Notes under the pieces: generated by a model
The model's database searches: none
Told to the model about the DNA's origin: nothing
Seen by the model: the letters and a program-made list of their open reading frames with translations, nothing else
Position numbers and translations under genes: made by a program
Part shown: positions 1 through 10,175 of the stretch, piece by piece
How positions within the stretch are numbered: the first letter of the stretch is position 1
Layout of the letters: the number at the start of each line of letters is the position of its first letter
Origin: Blattamonas nauphoetae
Taxonomy: Eukaryota > Preaxostyla > Oxymonadida
Reading direction: 5' to 3'
NCBI GenBank assembly: GCA_033064195.1
Contig: JARBJD010000245.1
Location: 1-64,000 of the forward strand
DNA: 64,000 bases

Positions 1-663
1 AAATGAGAAGATCTTCAAGGTTGATTGACACACGAATCAGCATCAATAGTATCTTTGAAAACACCAGTGCCAGACGTTGTTGTGAAATCCGATAGTGGAA
101 TGTACACCCGGCAACAGATTCATCGTGGAGTCAAGCATTTTGCCCATGGTGTGTGCGAGTATTTCAGTTCTCCAATTGATCTTTGGTTTGATCAAATTGT
201 AGATGTGTGATTCCATCGACACATCATTGTTTGCTGTGCTAGTGATTCTTTGATTGTTGTGAAGAACTGTGAACCTACTAAAGATCGATGCCGAATGTTT
301 GAGTCCGACGAAGATGAATATCCTCTCATTCATGAACGACCAATTTTACCTGCAGTTTGTTTCCAGTTGTTGACTTTCAATGTCTGTCATAGTGAAAGTA
401 ATGAATGAATCATCAATTTGACAAACATCTTGATTGCCAGTGAGTGGAATGATGATCTCTTGTCCTTTGTCGAATCGTGAATTCTCAGATGGTTTCAATT
501 CTTCGATCGAAGTACTGTGTGCGCCATCGTTCAATAGGAAATTAAATGTTCAGACATAAGTTGCTGTTGAATTTGACCAATATCATCTCTGGTATACTTG
601 ATGCTTCCGGTACTGTTTCCAGTCAATGTTGAGGCTCCATGTCTTTTGTTGGTCAGATGAGTA
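1..663 (-). pseudogene. Polinton capsid-type protein, partial fossil
   Basis: The minus-strand frames at the window edge resemble the N-terminal part of a Polinton double-jelly-roll major capsid or penton protein. The readable pieces include IIPLTGNQDV, typical of a capsid first strand region, and further on IFVGLKHSASIFSRF and YNLIKPKINW, which resemble Maverick capsid proteins I know from Trichomonas-type elements. The rest lies beyond the left edge. The copy is broken. The assignment to capsid rather than another virion protein is an inference from these motifs and from its position at the head of the virion gene block. Confidence 0.55.
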
Positions 664-704
664 ATGTGTGAGTTCATTTTATCAAAATTAAAAGTCCTTT
701 TTAC

Positions 705-1007
705 TCATTTCTTTTTCACTTTCATCTTCTTAACTTTCGGTTTCATCTTTGCTTCCAATCTCAATATTTCATCTCTGAGTTTGTTCGCAACTGCTGTGTT
801 TCCTTCATTGATTGCTTGTTCATACTGTGCCATCTTTTCTGCATGGAGTTGCTGATCCGACTTCACATCTGGTATCATCTCCACACCTGTCTGTGCAATC
901 TTAGAAATCACTGGTCCAACAAAGGGGATGAGATTTAAAAATGGAGCTCCAATTCTGAGAATGGTTTTGCCGACTCCTGCTAATTTTGATAACCAACCTG
1001 GTGTCAT
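705..1007 (-). CDS. Small hydrophobic Polinton virion-type protein (100 aa)
   Basis: The protein begins MTPGWLSKLAGVGK, has a hydrophobic, glycine/proline-containing stretch (about residues 12-45) and ends in a very basic tail rich in KVKK. Small amphipathic proteins with a lysine tail next to the capsid gene are usual in Polintons, virophages and adenoviruses, where they include minor capsid and membrane-active proteins. Function here is inferred from position and composition only. A T-rich promoter-like motif lies directly upstream. It sits between the capsid fragment and another small protein of similar style. Confidence 0.55.
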   Translation of the reverse strand: MTPGWLSKLAGVGKTILRIGAPFLNLIPFVGPVISKIAQTGVEMIPDVKSDQQLHAEKMAQYEQAINEGNTAVANKLRDEILRLEAKMKPKVKKMKVKKK

Positions 1008-1030
1008 TTTACTAAAAATAAAAAAACTAG
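1008..1030 (-). promoter_or_regulatory. Polinton T-rich promoter-like motif
   Basis: On the minus strand a TTTTTTTATTTT tract lies 5-20 nt before the ATG of the 100 aa gene. The same motif precedes most other genes of the element. Confidence 0.5.
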
Positions 1031-1042
1031 ATTCACATTTAT

Positions 1043-1417
1043 TTACAAACCTTTGAATTGAATCTTTGAATTTGACGACTGAGGTATGTCATCGTTGGAA
1101 TAGCGAGCATTTTGTGGAGGATCATACACTCTCACCCTGTGAGGGTTCGAAGCCTCTGGCGAGACGATCATTTGTCTTTGATCTGAGATGTCCTGTCGTT
1201 GTTGCTTTTGTGACTGATTCATTGCTTTATTTTGCTGATATGCATCCATCATTCCTCCTAATCCATGAAGAATTCCTCCTGCAGTTTGTCCAAATTTACT
1301 GTTGGTTTGTGACAGTAATCCGCCTCCGACTTGAAGTAATGAGGGTGCTAATGGTTTGATAAATTGAAAGAATTGTTTGCCGATATTTTTGAGTTTGTTG
1401 AAACTTCCTGGTGCCAT
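1043..1417 (-). CDS. Small glycine/glutamine-rich Polinton protein (124 aa)
   Basis: The protein starts MAPGSFNKLKNIGKQF, has a glycine-rich middle (GGGLLSQ, GGILHGLGG) and a glutamine-rich region followed by a disordered C-terminus. The N-terminal amphipathic character resembles the neighbouring 100 aa protein, so both may be minor virion proteins. The C-terminal half contains the translation of one copy of the double-hairpin TTCGAA repeat (1131-1165), which is read in frame as part of the protein. A promoter-like motif lies just upstream of the ATG. No family can be named. Confidence 0.5.
   Translation of the reverse strand: MAPGSFNKLKNIGKQFFQFIKPLAPSLLQVGGGLLSQTNSKFGQTAGGILHGLGGMMDAYQQNKAMNQSQKQQRQDISDQRQMIVSPEASNPHRVRVYDPPQNARYSNDDIPQSSNSKIQFKGL
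1131..1165. repeat. Double-hairpin TTCGAA repeat, copy 1
   Basis: Left hairpin CTCAC-CCT-GTGAG, spacer GG, core TTCGAA, then a weaker right arm (CTC-TGGC-GAG). It lies inside the 124 aa Polinton gene. Confidence 0.7.
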
Positions 1418-1437
1418 TTTAGTAAAAATAAAAAATC
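1418..1437 (-). promoter_or_regulatory. Polinton T-rich promoter-like motif
   Basis: TTTTTTATTTTTACT immediately before the ATG of the 124 aa gene, minus strand. Confidence 0.5.
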
Positions 1438-1453
1438 TAAATCGTTAATTAAT

Positions 1454-2041
1454 CTAACGGGGGATTGCCTTCGTCAATGAAATGCCATAGTTGAGAATGG
1501 TGTTGTAAGCTTCATTGTAAGCAATACTCATATCTTTTCCTCCAACAAGGATCTTGAAAATGGTTCGAAAGATTGGGAGAGAATTAATGCATGAACATTT
1601 TGTTGACAAATCATCCAATTCAATCACGACATCGTTTATTCCTGTCAGTGTCGCAATCAGTGCACATAAATCACTTTGGTTCGTGATCAGTTTCTTCGAT
1701 GGTTCAATGAGATTATTCAATAATTTCTTTTCACAGGCGAATGCATTCTTGTAGACAAGCAGTAGTTGATCTTTGAATGCTGAAATGTTTGATGTGTATT
1801 CTCGCAGTGGAATTGAGCGGCTCTGTATCGGTGCTGATGGATATATTTCCAATGGTGGATCGTAAGCACCTCGTTCATTGTTCATCTCAACATTGGCACT
1901 TTGATCATTTTGATCTTCAAGCTTTGATCTTCCAGAAGTTGATCCTTTGTTATCGATGATGACATTGTTGGTGATTGACGTTGGAACGGAAGAAGAACTT
2001 GTGTGTTTTGTAAATTGACAACTTAGAATTGGTTGCATCAC
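1454..2041 (-). CDS. Unidentified Polinton protein (about 195 aa)
   Basis: I do not recognise this protein. It has a polar, probably disordered N-terminal half (serine/threonine and asparagine rich) and a more hydrophobic C-terminal half with a possible helical region around residues 85-190 containing several cysteines (CEKK, CALI, CSCIN). It lies in the block of small proteins between capsid and ATPase genes, each preceded by the same T-rich motif, so it is probably a structural or accessory virion protein. Confidence 0.45.
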   Translation of the reverse strand: MMQPILSCQFTKHTSSSSVPTSITNNVIIDNKGSTSGRSKLEDQNDQSANVEMNNERGAYDPPLEIYPSAPIQSRSIPLREYTSNISAFKDQLLLVYKNAFACEKKLLNNLIEPSKKLITNQSDLCALIATLTGINDVVIELDDLSTKCSCINSLPIFRTIFKILVGGKDMSIAYNEAYNTILNYGISLTKAIPR

Positions 2042-2062
2042 TTTCTATAAAAATAAAAAACG
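2042..2062 (-). promoter_or_regulatory. Polinton T-rich promoter-like motif
   Basis: TTTTTTATTTTTATAG just upstream of the 195 aa gene on the minus strand. Confidence 0.5.
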
Positions 2063-2078
2063 ATTATTTATGTTTTAG

Positions 2079-2387
2079 TTAACCGCTTACTCCCATGGTC
2101 TTGACCAAATGTGCGTATTGAGCGTATTCAGGCATGTAATCATTTTGGTATTTACTGATGTCTTCAGTTCTTGTTTGATATGCTTCACGCGTCAGTTGAT
2201 TCACAAGTGTTGAGATGGCAACTGTATGTCGACCAAGGAAAGTATTTAAATCTTCTGTGCTCTCAATGAATTCGAGAAACTGTGGATGAATCTGTTCCTT
2301 AAATGCTTTTCTTGTCTTTAATCTCTGATGTTCTGGATTTGAACTGATGAAATTTTCAACGTAGTCTTCAAGCCATTGATCCCACAT
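2079..2387 (-). CDS. Unidentified Polinton protein frame (102 aa)
   Basis: A short minus-strand frame, charged and helical in composition (DQWLEDYVENFISSN, FLEFIESTEDLNTFL). It overlaps the end of the next upstream frame by about 20 bp and may belong to the same ancestral gene. No family recognised. It belongs to the Polinton small-protein block. Confidence 0.35.
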   Translation of the reverse strand: MWDQWLEDYVENFISSNPEHQRLKTRKAFKEQIHPQFLEFIESTEDLNTFLGRHTVAISTLVNQLTREAYQTRTEDISKYQNDYMPEYAQYAHLVKTMGVSG

Positions 2388-3036
2388 CTGTGCTGCAACT
2401 TTTGATTGAATGGAATTGAAACCATACTATCAAACACATTGTTGCTGACATCTGCAGGTTTTCTCGACTTGCACGATAAACCTTCAACGTCTCATTCATG
2501 AATTCACCAACAGCTTTCTTCATGATTGCATAAGGTTGTTTCGATCGTTGTTCTTGCATTTCTGAGTAACTAATGTCGTGATATGTTGATGGTACTTCAT
2601 GTTCCAGTTTTAAGAAAATTCTGATGGACAGCTTTGATTTTCTTCCGTTATCTTGACGAAATTGTGAATATGATGTCTGACGACGTGAATCTGGCGTTGG
2701 ATTCATTGAATAATATGTTTCGATGACAGGTCGACTGGGATATGGTGCAAGCATAAAACCATTGGCGGCAATAAGATCTTTTGTGTCTTTGTCGTAGACC
2801 ATCACATCAGGAACTTTACCATATTTTTCCATTTTCACTTCCCAATTGTGTCCAGTCCTTTCAATATATTCTAACGCTGATGGTACACTACTGAGTGCAG
2901 AATTGAATTTAGTTCGAATGTCATCATCAGCAAAGATTCTTTTCATTGCTGCTTGAGTATCTTGTGAATAGCTCATTTTCGGTCTCTTCGCCTGTGCTTT
3001 TCTTTGTGGTGGATTGAACTTTATCTTTTCAGTCAT
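2368..3036 (-). CDS. Unidentified Polinton protein (about 222 aa)
   Basis: The likely start is the methionine of MTEKIKFNPPQRKAQ at about 3036, because the T-rich motif lies just upstream of it. A longer upstream extension would run through that motif. The sequence is basic at the N-terminus and then globular (VMVYDKDTKDLIAANGF, SRPVIETYYSMNPTP). I cannot assign a family. It sits directly beside the divergently transcribed packaging ATPase, a position often held by virion genes. Confidence 0.45.
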   Translation of the reverse strand: MTEKIKFNPPQRKAQAKRPKMSYSQDTQAAMKRIFADDDIRTKFNSALSSVPSALEYIERTGHNWEVKMEKYGKVPDVMVYDKDTKDLIAANGFMLAPYPSRPVIETYYSMNPTPDSRRQTSYSQFRQDNGRKSKLSIRIFLKLEHEVPSTYHDISYSEMQEQRSKQPYAIMKKAVGEFMNETLKVYRASRENLQMSATMCLIVWFQFHSIKSCSTDVGSMA

Positions 3037-3062
3037 GATGTTTTCATACAAAATAAAAAAAT
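3037..3062 (-). promoter_or_regulatory. Polinton T-rich promoter-like motif
   Basis: TTTTTTTATTTTGT upstream of the MTEKIK start, in the intergenic space shared with the divergent ATPase gene. Confidence 0.5.
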
Positions 3063-3095
3063 GAAAACTACATTTTAAATGCAGATAAATTACAA

Positions 3096-3898
3096 ATGAA
3101 AAGACCAACACCATCTCTTACAGCATACGTGAATGCTAAATTGAGTGAAGCATCAAATAGGAATGTTTCTCATGAAGTCCAATCACAGATTCATCCAGAC
3201 CTAAATTTCAATCGCAATAGTGTCAATGTCCTCGTTGGAAACAGAGGAAGTGGAAAAACATTCAATGCTCTTCGAGAGATTGCCAAGCTACAAAACGTTC
3301 ATGTCAGAAATGAACTATTCCATCTGTTTGTCTTCGTCACTGATAAGAACATTGATCCAACATTCGATAAATTCAAACCAATATTGAACGTTCCTTACGT
3401 CAAAGTGAAATACGATGATGCACTTCCATTTCTGTTGGAACGCTCTGAATCAAAGGCTGCTTATGAAGAAATTATTGACAACCAGTGGCAGAACAAAATC
3501 ACTGATGAATGCAGAGATGAACTCTTTGATGCTCTATACATCGATGATTTCTCAGTGAAGAATCTCCAAACGATTATCCTTCTTGATGATTGTCGCAGAA
3601 TACTTGGTGAACGAAGGACATCCAAAATAGAATGACAATGATGGACTTACTATTGGAGAATCGACAACCAAAGTTCACATTCTTTCTGACGATGCATGAG
3701 CTCTTCAGTTTGTCAGCAGACATGAAGTCAAACATTGATTCGATGTGGATCTTTGGAGGATTCAACAAAGAACGAATCAGTAGAGTGTATCCTCAGTTGA
3801 ACTCACCAATTGACATTCGACACTTCTGGAATGTCTATCAACGAAAACAAAATGTGAAGCAATCATTCTTCGATACAATACAGATGGAGTTGCTCTGA
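3096..3898 (+). pseudogene. Polinton packaging ATPase (FtsK/HerA type), broken
   Basis: The gene has a clear Walker A motif, GNRGSGKTFNA, near residue 50. Downstream are ILLDDCRR, which fits a Walker B region, and TMHELFSL, which fits the sensor-type motif seen in A32-like/HerA packaging ATPases. These enzymes drive DNA into the capsid and are a hallmark of Polintons and related viruses. The gene is on the plus strand, opposite to its neighbours. It is interrupted, so it is treated as a fossil. The total length of about 260 residues fits the family. Confidence 0.75.
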
Positions 3899-3963
3899 CT
3901 GAGATCAACAAGGATGGTTTAATTCGTAGTGTCCGATAGCCTTGGATGAGATTACCAGCCTCG

Positions 3964-4263
3964 TCAAGACTTCGAAGCCTCATGCTGAGAGAATCTGTCA
4001 ACGCGAATTGATTCTTCAATGTCGGACAATCTCTGATCAATCGAGGATTCACCTATGCTTTCATTGCTGACTTTCCTCAGTGCTATCTCACCTCTTATTT
4101 TTGTTCTTCGATATCCATCAATTTGGATCATCCGATTGAGTTTTTGAGTCGTCAATTCATTCAATTCCTTTCTATTCTTTTCTAAATGTCTCTGAAAGTC
4201 GTGAATGTTTGTGAACTCTTTCTGTTCAGGATCAAATGGTTCTAATATTTTCAGTGATGTCAT
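3964..4263 (-). CDS. Small charged coiled-coil-like Polinton protein (about 100 aa)
   Basis: The likely start is MTSLKILEPFDPEQ at about 4263, next to a weak A/T-rich promoter-like motif. The protein is strongly charged and helical (HLEKNRKELNELTTQKLN, DQRLSDIEESIRVD), consistent with a coiled coil. No family recognised. It lies between the ATPase and integrase genes. Confidence 0.4.
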   Translation of the reverse strand: MTSLKILEPFDPEQKEFTNIHDFQRHLEKNRKELNELTTQKLNRMIQIDGYRRTKIRGEIALRKVSNESIGESSIDQRLSDIEESIRVDRFSQHEASKS

Positions 4264-4285
4264 TTCATAGAAATAAAACTTCTGA

Positions 4286-4323
4286 CTCGACCCTGTCGGG
4301 ATCGAAGCCTCCAAAGGCAAGAC
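4286..4323. repeat. Double-hairpin repeat, copy 2 (ATCGAA core)
   Basis: Left arm CGAC-CCT-GTCG, spacer GG, core ATCGAA, right arm GCCT-CCAA-AGGC. It is intergenic, between the integrase and the coiled-coil gene. Confidence 0.65.
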
Positions 4324-5542
4324 TTACACTAAATTAAACTCATCAATGAACTCTGGTGACAAATCATCTACGGAAGCCGCATGATATTTAGTGTGTTGAA
4401 TAGGAACGTACACCACATTCGATAAACTAGTGAGTCCATTCAGTACTGATGCCACGACATTGCCGTGTTTGTACTCAATGAATTGTCCCACAAATTGAAA
4501 CTGTCTTCGCTTCTTCTGAAACTTGGCAACAGTTTTGTTTAAATCTAGATGAATCAACAATATGTTTCCTGGTTTGTATCGCCAAAGCATCTGTGTCGTC
4601 TGTTGTCGTTGGATGATCTTTAAATTGTTCTTCACAACTGGAGATGTACAAAGCTTCAATTTCACGATTGTTTTGTGCTTGCTGTGGAGTGAACTTGTTC
4701 CAGTACGCTCGATGTGGAGTCATGTTGTAATAGTTCACCATCTGATTCATCAGCGAATGATTTGCCATCTGTGGAGCAGTATCTTGGAATCCGTCCCTGA
4801 TTGTTCTGATCACTCGATCGACAATTCTATTGTGATTTGTGAAGGGTGAACTCGTGAAATATGTACTGACTTTCTGTTGCTTGAAAACGTTGATGCTTCA
4901 ATACTTGTCCATGCTTCTCCATCACCACGAATGTTGTTGACGTTAACTCCACGATGATGAATGAGATCGTTGATTGCAGTCATGACTTTGCTCCATGATT
5001 TATCCAGTACAGGAATCACTACAAGGTATTTGGTGTTGATGTGAATACCGAAGAGATAAAGCTGCAGTACAATTTTCGACGTTGGTGATTGAATGAAAAC
5101 AAGATCAATTTCCCATGATCCTGACTTCGGTGAGAAATAGGGTCGATCACAATTCTGAGGAACCTTTCTGTCTGATGTCTTCTGTGGATCTCCTGTAATT
5201 GCTTTCGACATGAACTGCATCTTTGATCGAAAAGGATTTGATATTTTTCAACCGGTCTTGTTATCTTCGGCAATCCATTGGCGATATTTGCTCGTTGTTT
5301 TTCCGTAAGTTCATAGTTTGCTTTGGATTTGCTAGAGTCCATCTGTGAACATATTCATCGTACCAATCTTGAAATGATCGTCCACCATACGGGATTTGTT
5401 TAGGATGAGCAAGAATGAAATCTGTATCATCACTATCAACAGCTCTGGGTATGTGTGATAAAATAAACAAGTCACGATTCATCTTCTTCGAATCGACAAT
5501 CTGTTTTGTAATGAATTGTTCCATTCGTTGTTGATTGTCCAT
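4324..5542 (-). pseudogene. Polinton integrase (rve/DDE type), broken
   Basis: The minus-strand frames hold a retroviral-type integrase core. SWEIDLVFIQSPT carries the first catalytic aspartate region, and NNIRGDGEAW fits the second. The N-terminal part has a zinc-finger-like cysteine region, and the C-terminal part is a basic domain with tryptophans. The enzyme would insert the element and create short target duplications. It is interrupted several times and is a fossil. Confidence 0.7.
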
Positions 5543-5707
5543 GATTGAGTTCTCAGCTTTGATTTGTTCATCTTCTGAATTGTCTTTTGTTGATGATCAA
5601 ACATTCCTTTCATCACTTCAATTTATCAAGGACTTGGCGAGTGGTTAATTCCGATCGTGTCACCTCTGATGGATTCATTGACACAATGTCAGGCACCTGT
5701 GAAATTG

Positions 5708-6268
5708 TCAGAAATATATCCTCGTTAAATCTTCTCTCCTTGCTGGAAAATCATGATGTGATTGTTTCAAACGTCTCTTCTTACCAGCTCTGATTGATGA
5801 TGAAAGTGTGGAATCGTCTTGCCTTTGCAAGGCTTCGAACTCTCGGTGAGAGTAGGACATTTGCTTTGGAATCGTTGAAGGTGTTGTCTCACCACTGCGA
5901 GGCTTCGAACTCATGATGCTAGTTGGTTGCCCAAAATGGATTTGATTAAATTCATAGTAAAATTGTTGATAAGCTTGATATGCTCGTTCAGCGGTGATCT
6001 CGTCTATCTGTTTTCCTGTGAATCCGTTTACAAACAATTGAACAACTCTCCTTCCATCAGCAAGTGACAAATTTGGAGATAGATCTCCCGTCAACCAATC
6101 ATTAAAATATGTGTCATCATCTGCATCATACTCTTCCCATCCATCTTTGGTATGATAGACGGGTAAAATTTGAGTTGGATCATTTCTTACATGACTTATT
6201 GAACTTCGACGGTGTCGTGTGTGGGTAGCAAGGTTTTTGACAATTGCAATGATTTTGGAATCATCCAT
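5708..6268 (-). CDS. Unidentified Polinton protein (186 aa)
   Basis: The protein starts MDDSKIIAIVKNLATHTRHRR and is acidic in the middle (EEYDADDDTYFNDWL). It contains a helical region (GFTGKQIDEITAERAYQAYQQFYYEF) and ends in a basic tail. Two copies of the double-hairpin repeat lie within its C-terminal half and are read through in frame. The function is unknown. A promoter-like motif precedes the ATG. Its position between integrase and polymerase does not point to a specific role. Confidence 0.45.
   Translation of the reverse strand: MDDSKIIAIVKNLATHTRHRRSSISHVRNDPTQILPVYHTKDGWEEYDADDDTYFNDWLTGDLSPNLSLADGRRVVQLFVNGFTGKQIDEITAERAYQAYQQFYYEFNQIHFGQPTSIMSSKPRSGETTPSTIPKQMSYSHREFEALQRQDDSTLSSSIRAGKKRRLKQSHHDFPARREDLTRIYF
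5816..5855. repeat. Double-hairpin TTCGAA repeat, copy 3
   Basis: Arms GCCTT-TGC-AAGGC and CTCTC-GGT-GAGAG flank the TTCGAA core. It is inside the 186 aa gene, in the opposite orientation to copy 1. Confidence 0.7.
5886..5918. repeat. Double-hairpin TTCGAA repeat, copy 4 (degenerate)
   Basis: The TTCGAA core and one GAGGC flank are kept. Pairing of both arms is weak. It lies 30 bp from copy 3 in the same gene. Confidence 0.5.
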
Positions 6269-6286
6269 TTATTCAAAAATAAAGTT
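6269..6286 (-). promoter_or_regulatory. Polinton T-rich promoter-like motif
   Basis: CTTTATTTTTGAATAA directly before the ATG of the 186 aa gene, minus strand. Confidence 0.45.
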
Positions 6287-6291
6287 TGTGT

Positions 6292-6549
6292 TTATTCGAT
6301 TTTGTAATCCACTGCTTTCAGTCCATGAATGAATGGAGGACACGATTCATTTTCAAGTGCGATTGCCTTCAGATGAATTCCACTGAGACTGAGTTTCTGT
6401 TGTTGTATTTTCGCGATCTCAAATCCATTGGTGTCATCGTCAGAATGAACTCTTCTCGTCTGAAAGTTCAGTGTTGTGGTCACAGTTTTCTTTCCATTGA
6501 GGCACTTGACATAATCGTTGCTTGTGATGTTTGTCTTCTTCAGAGACAC
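6292..6549 (-). CDS. Short frame downstream of polymerase (85 aa)
   Basis: A minus-strand frame, MSLKKTNITSNDYVKCLNG onwards, just after the polymerase region. It may be a separate small gene or the last part of the polymerase region. No domain recognised. Confidence 0.3.
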   Translation of the reverse strand: MSLKKTNITSNDYVKCLNGKKTVTTTLNFQTRRVHSDDDTNGFEIAKIQQQKLSLSGIHLKAIALENESCPPFIHGLKAVDYKIE

Positions 6550-6579
6550 TCCTTTGATTTTGCATTTCTCATCTAGTGA

Positions 6580-9500
6580 GTAACACTATGGTGCAAGACA
6601 GATCATCTGTTCACCTTCCTTTTCAATTGCTAATCCCAACAACTTCTTCTCATCATCAACTCCTTTTCAGGATTGGGAAACCATTCATATTTGTGTGCAT
6701 CATAGAATTCTTTGTCAACAATAACGTGTTCAAACTGTTGATGAATTCCAGCGTTCGGATCTCCACTAATTGCCCAGTATGCAGAGTCAGTGTCTCCCTC
6801 ACAGAAGTGAATCTTGTTCATGTCTAGGCATTTGTACATGAAATTGTAGATGAAATTCAGATACCAGAACTTGGCATTGTCGAGTGTGAATACTGCTTCT
6901 TGCAGACATGTCTTGCATGATGCTTTCTCTCTGTCTTCAATCACAATGTAGTTGTCCTCATTGATCTCTCGAGTCGCTACAAATCCTTTCATCATTTGTT
7001 TCAAGTATGTTCTCTTCTCATTCCAGATTGTGATTGAGTTGTACTTCTCAGTGTTCATTCCATCATATCCGTAACTACCATTCAAGTTGGTCTTTACAGA
7101 ATTGTTCTTTCCTTTGTTCCCAACCTTCATTGCTTCTATTCTATCATTCATGAATGAGGTCACAAATGGTTCAAATCCAACATGTCTCGAGAACACCATC
7201 ACAGTCTTGATATCGTCGACGATGAAGTGGCAATAGTCGATGAGGAACCACAGATACTATGTTGAAAGAACATATACTGATCATGTGTGCTCAAGAGTTG
7301 GGTCAGCTTCCGTTGTTTGTCATCAGTCTTCAATCCATGCTTCTTCATCAACGAGTATGTCTTCTCTCCAATGTTTTCTTCTGTTGTATTGACAATGATG
7401 TTTCTGAAGATTGGTGGGAAGTTAACGAAATCATTAATGTGGTTCTCATCGATGTGTCCTTTCAATTCTGCAACGAATAGTGTCTTCTGATTCTTGTCTT
7501 CGATGATCTCGACATTGAGAATCATTTGTGAGGGTATACAAGCATCTTCCTGGCATGTACATTCTGTGATTAGTATACGGATTGTTCTTGTTCTTGATTG
7601 ATGAGAATGCACTTGGATATAGTGAATTGAAATCAACGCCACAAACGTGAGTCATTTTGTGTTCTGTATCCTTAGAAATGACTTTACCGTCTTCATATTT
7701 GAAGTGATTGATTGGAGTCACGTCTTTGATGTTCTGTCTGTGTTGAACATTCGATAATCCACCAGTCACAGCGGCTCTCAACTTGTGATATGTCTGTTCG
7801 TGTGTCAGAGTCATCGGCAATGATTTCCAGATGCAATACTTCTTCAGTTGAATTCTCAATCTTGTGAGATGCTCATCCTTGTCTGACTTGTAGGTGTTGC
7901 AATAATCACAGCAGATCTACACGTTCTCTTTTGAATGACCTTTTGCATTGTCGATTCTGTCCAACGTTGGTCGCACTGCTAGTGAGAAACTGCTTCTGCA
8001 AATGTAACAACATTTTTGACATTCATTTACGAACCATTCGTAGTCAGATTCAATGACATTGTTGTCAGTACTGCGATGAGCTTTCATGTCTTGATACCTG
8101 TATCCTTCAACTTTGTATTTCCAGTATTGTTTTGTGATTTTGATTGGACCAGATTCGTCATATTCATTATAGTCAGCATCTATGTCAAAGTCTTTGTACG
8201 CACATGCATATTTGATTGCAGAAGCATTCGCTGACAGTGAGAGATTGTGCAACATGTCCACTTTGTATTGGAAGGTCAGAGCAATGAGATTGTCGAGTGG
8301 TGCAATCATACATTCGACATCTCTTATGTTGTAGAATTTCAGATAGTCCCATCTGTTTTTGAATCCTTGCTTGTTCCAATCATCAAAATACAATTGGTAA
8401 TCAGTGTCTGACATTTCACTGTTGTTCAGACTGGAATAGAATTCATATTTGGAGAAAGGTTCTGGTCTGCTCAGCACTGTATCGTAGTCAGATGAATCAA
8501 ATGATTCGTAAGCGAAGAATGATTTCTGAAGAGTGGTGTTTCCTCCAAAAGCCTTCACTGCATTATCCAATGTCATTGGTCCTGTGTATGACATCATGTC
8601 AATGAATCGAAGTACCTGTTGTGTTTTCTCGTGTCTAATCAATACTTGTTTGTACTTGGTTGTTGATCCAAGGAAGCTCACCACTTTCCAGTCCTTGTCA
8701 ACCAGATCACGGAAGATGAGATTGATGTCGAATCTTGAACTATTGAATCCAATGACACTGACTTCATTTTGTGATGGAATTTCTGGATCTTCGTAGTAGT
8801 TGTCCTCTCGTACTGTCTCTGCATGTTTGAAGAGTTCTCTGATCCACTGCTTCACAAAGTCTTTTCCATCTCGAAGATCAAAGTAGATTGACTTCACTCC
8901 TGATTTTGTTTTGATTGCTGATGCAACAGAGAGAGGCTTCAAGTGTGAGATCAACTGAGTATGGTCATCGGAGAATAGATTGTCAAGAATGAGATCTTCC
9001 ATCGTTTCGAAATCGTAGGTGATGTAGTATTGTGTTGGTTTGAATTCATCTTGTCTCTTGTGTGCCATCAGAAACTCAAACGTTCTGTTGTTGAGAATGT
9101 GTGGAACATACGGTCGTGGTGTCTTAACAAGGGAGATCTTCTTAACATGTTTTCCATCAAGTTCTTTACATTCTGCTAAATGCTTCTCATAGTATCTCTT
9201 GAAGTTTGTATCTTTCACTTGAAATCCTCTTGACTGACAATATGGACAGAGTTTGTATCCAGTGATTTTCTCAGGATCAACAATGTACATCAAATGAACA
9301 AGCATTGCTGTAAGTGGAATCATTAGAACGTTTAGAACTCTTGCATCATCATTCTCGTTGATGTACGATTGACTGAGGAAATAACGTTTCTTTTCATCAT
9401 CGTATTCATGGATGTGAACGGTAATGTTGAGTTTTGTCATTGCTTTCTCCATATCACAAGCAATATCAAATCCTGGGTAATTTCGTAAATGCTCCGTTAA

Positions 9501-10124
9501 TTGATGTGGCCGAAGATGTGAAAGATTCTCAAATTCTGCGAACAGTTTGTACGCTTCTGTGTTTCTCATATTGATTGAGATTTTCTTTCCAGGAATTTCA
9601 GGAAGTGTGAGGAATGATAACGATTGAAAGAAGCAGATGTTGAACTCAGAATCGATGTACCGAATGTTTCTCGTTTTGATGTGTTCACAAAGGATAGCAT
9701 TCGCTTTCCCTGCCACTGGAAATCTGTAAACAGCAACAAGAATGGAATGGAAAGCAATGAACATTGTTTTCGTATCCATGAGTGTTCTCCCTTGTGATTC
9801 CTTGATGAGATTGATTGCATATTTGGAATACTCATTGATATCCGGCTCGTTTCTGATCACCGTCGGAAAACTCTTTGATGAATTCTCCAACTCTGGTCTG
9901 AAATCGTTGTACAGCGTCTCATCACCATCTTTTCTTTCAACAATCTTTCCAAAATCGATGCTGATCTTGAATGGATGATCCTTCTCTTTGTCGTACACAG
10001 ATTTGATGAAGGTGGTGATTTCCTCAACAGTTTTCAAATGATTGTGGAAGTACAACTGATAAGGTTTTCCATTAGCATTAACCTTATCAACCTCGTTCTT
10101 TTTGAACTTCTTTCGTGTCTTCAA
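6580..10124 (-). pseudogene. Polinton protein-primed DNA polymerase B, broken
   Basis: The exonuclease part shows ITYDFETMED (Exo I), GFNSSRFDINLIF (Exo II) and FYNIRDVECM (Exo III). The polymerase part shows VDFNSLYPSA (motif A), NLNGSYGYDG (motif B) and EGDTDSAYW (motif C). This set and order define protein-primed family B polymerases of Polintons, adenoviruses and linear plasmids. An HNH-like motif (CYICRS, LDRIDNAKGH) lies between exonuclease and polymerase motifs. Animal Polinton polymerases also carry an endonuclease VII-like insert. The N-terminal region (about 300 residues) has a CPYC zinc knuckle. The gene is interrupted a few times and is a fossil. Confidence 0.85.
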
Positions 10125-10175
10125 TAAACAGGAATCAAATGCAGTTTTGTTTCGTGGTTCTCCAAGTAAGATACA

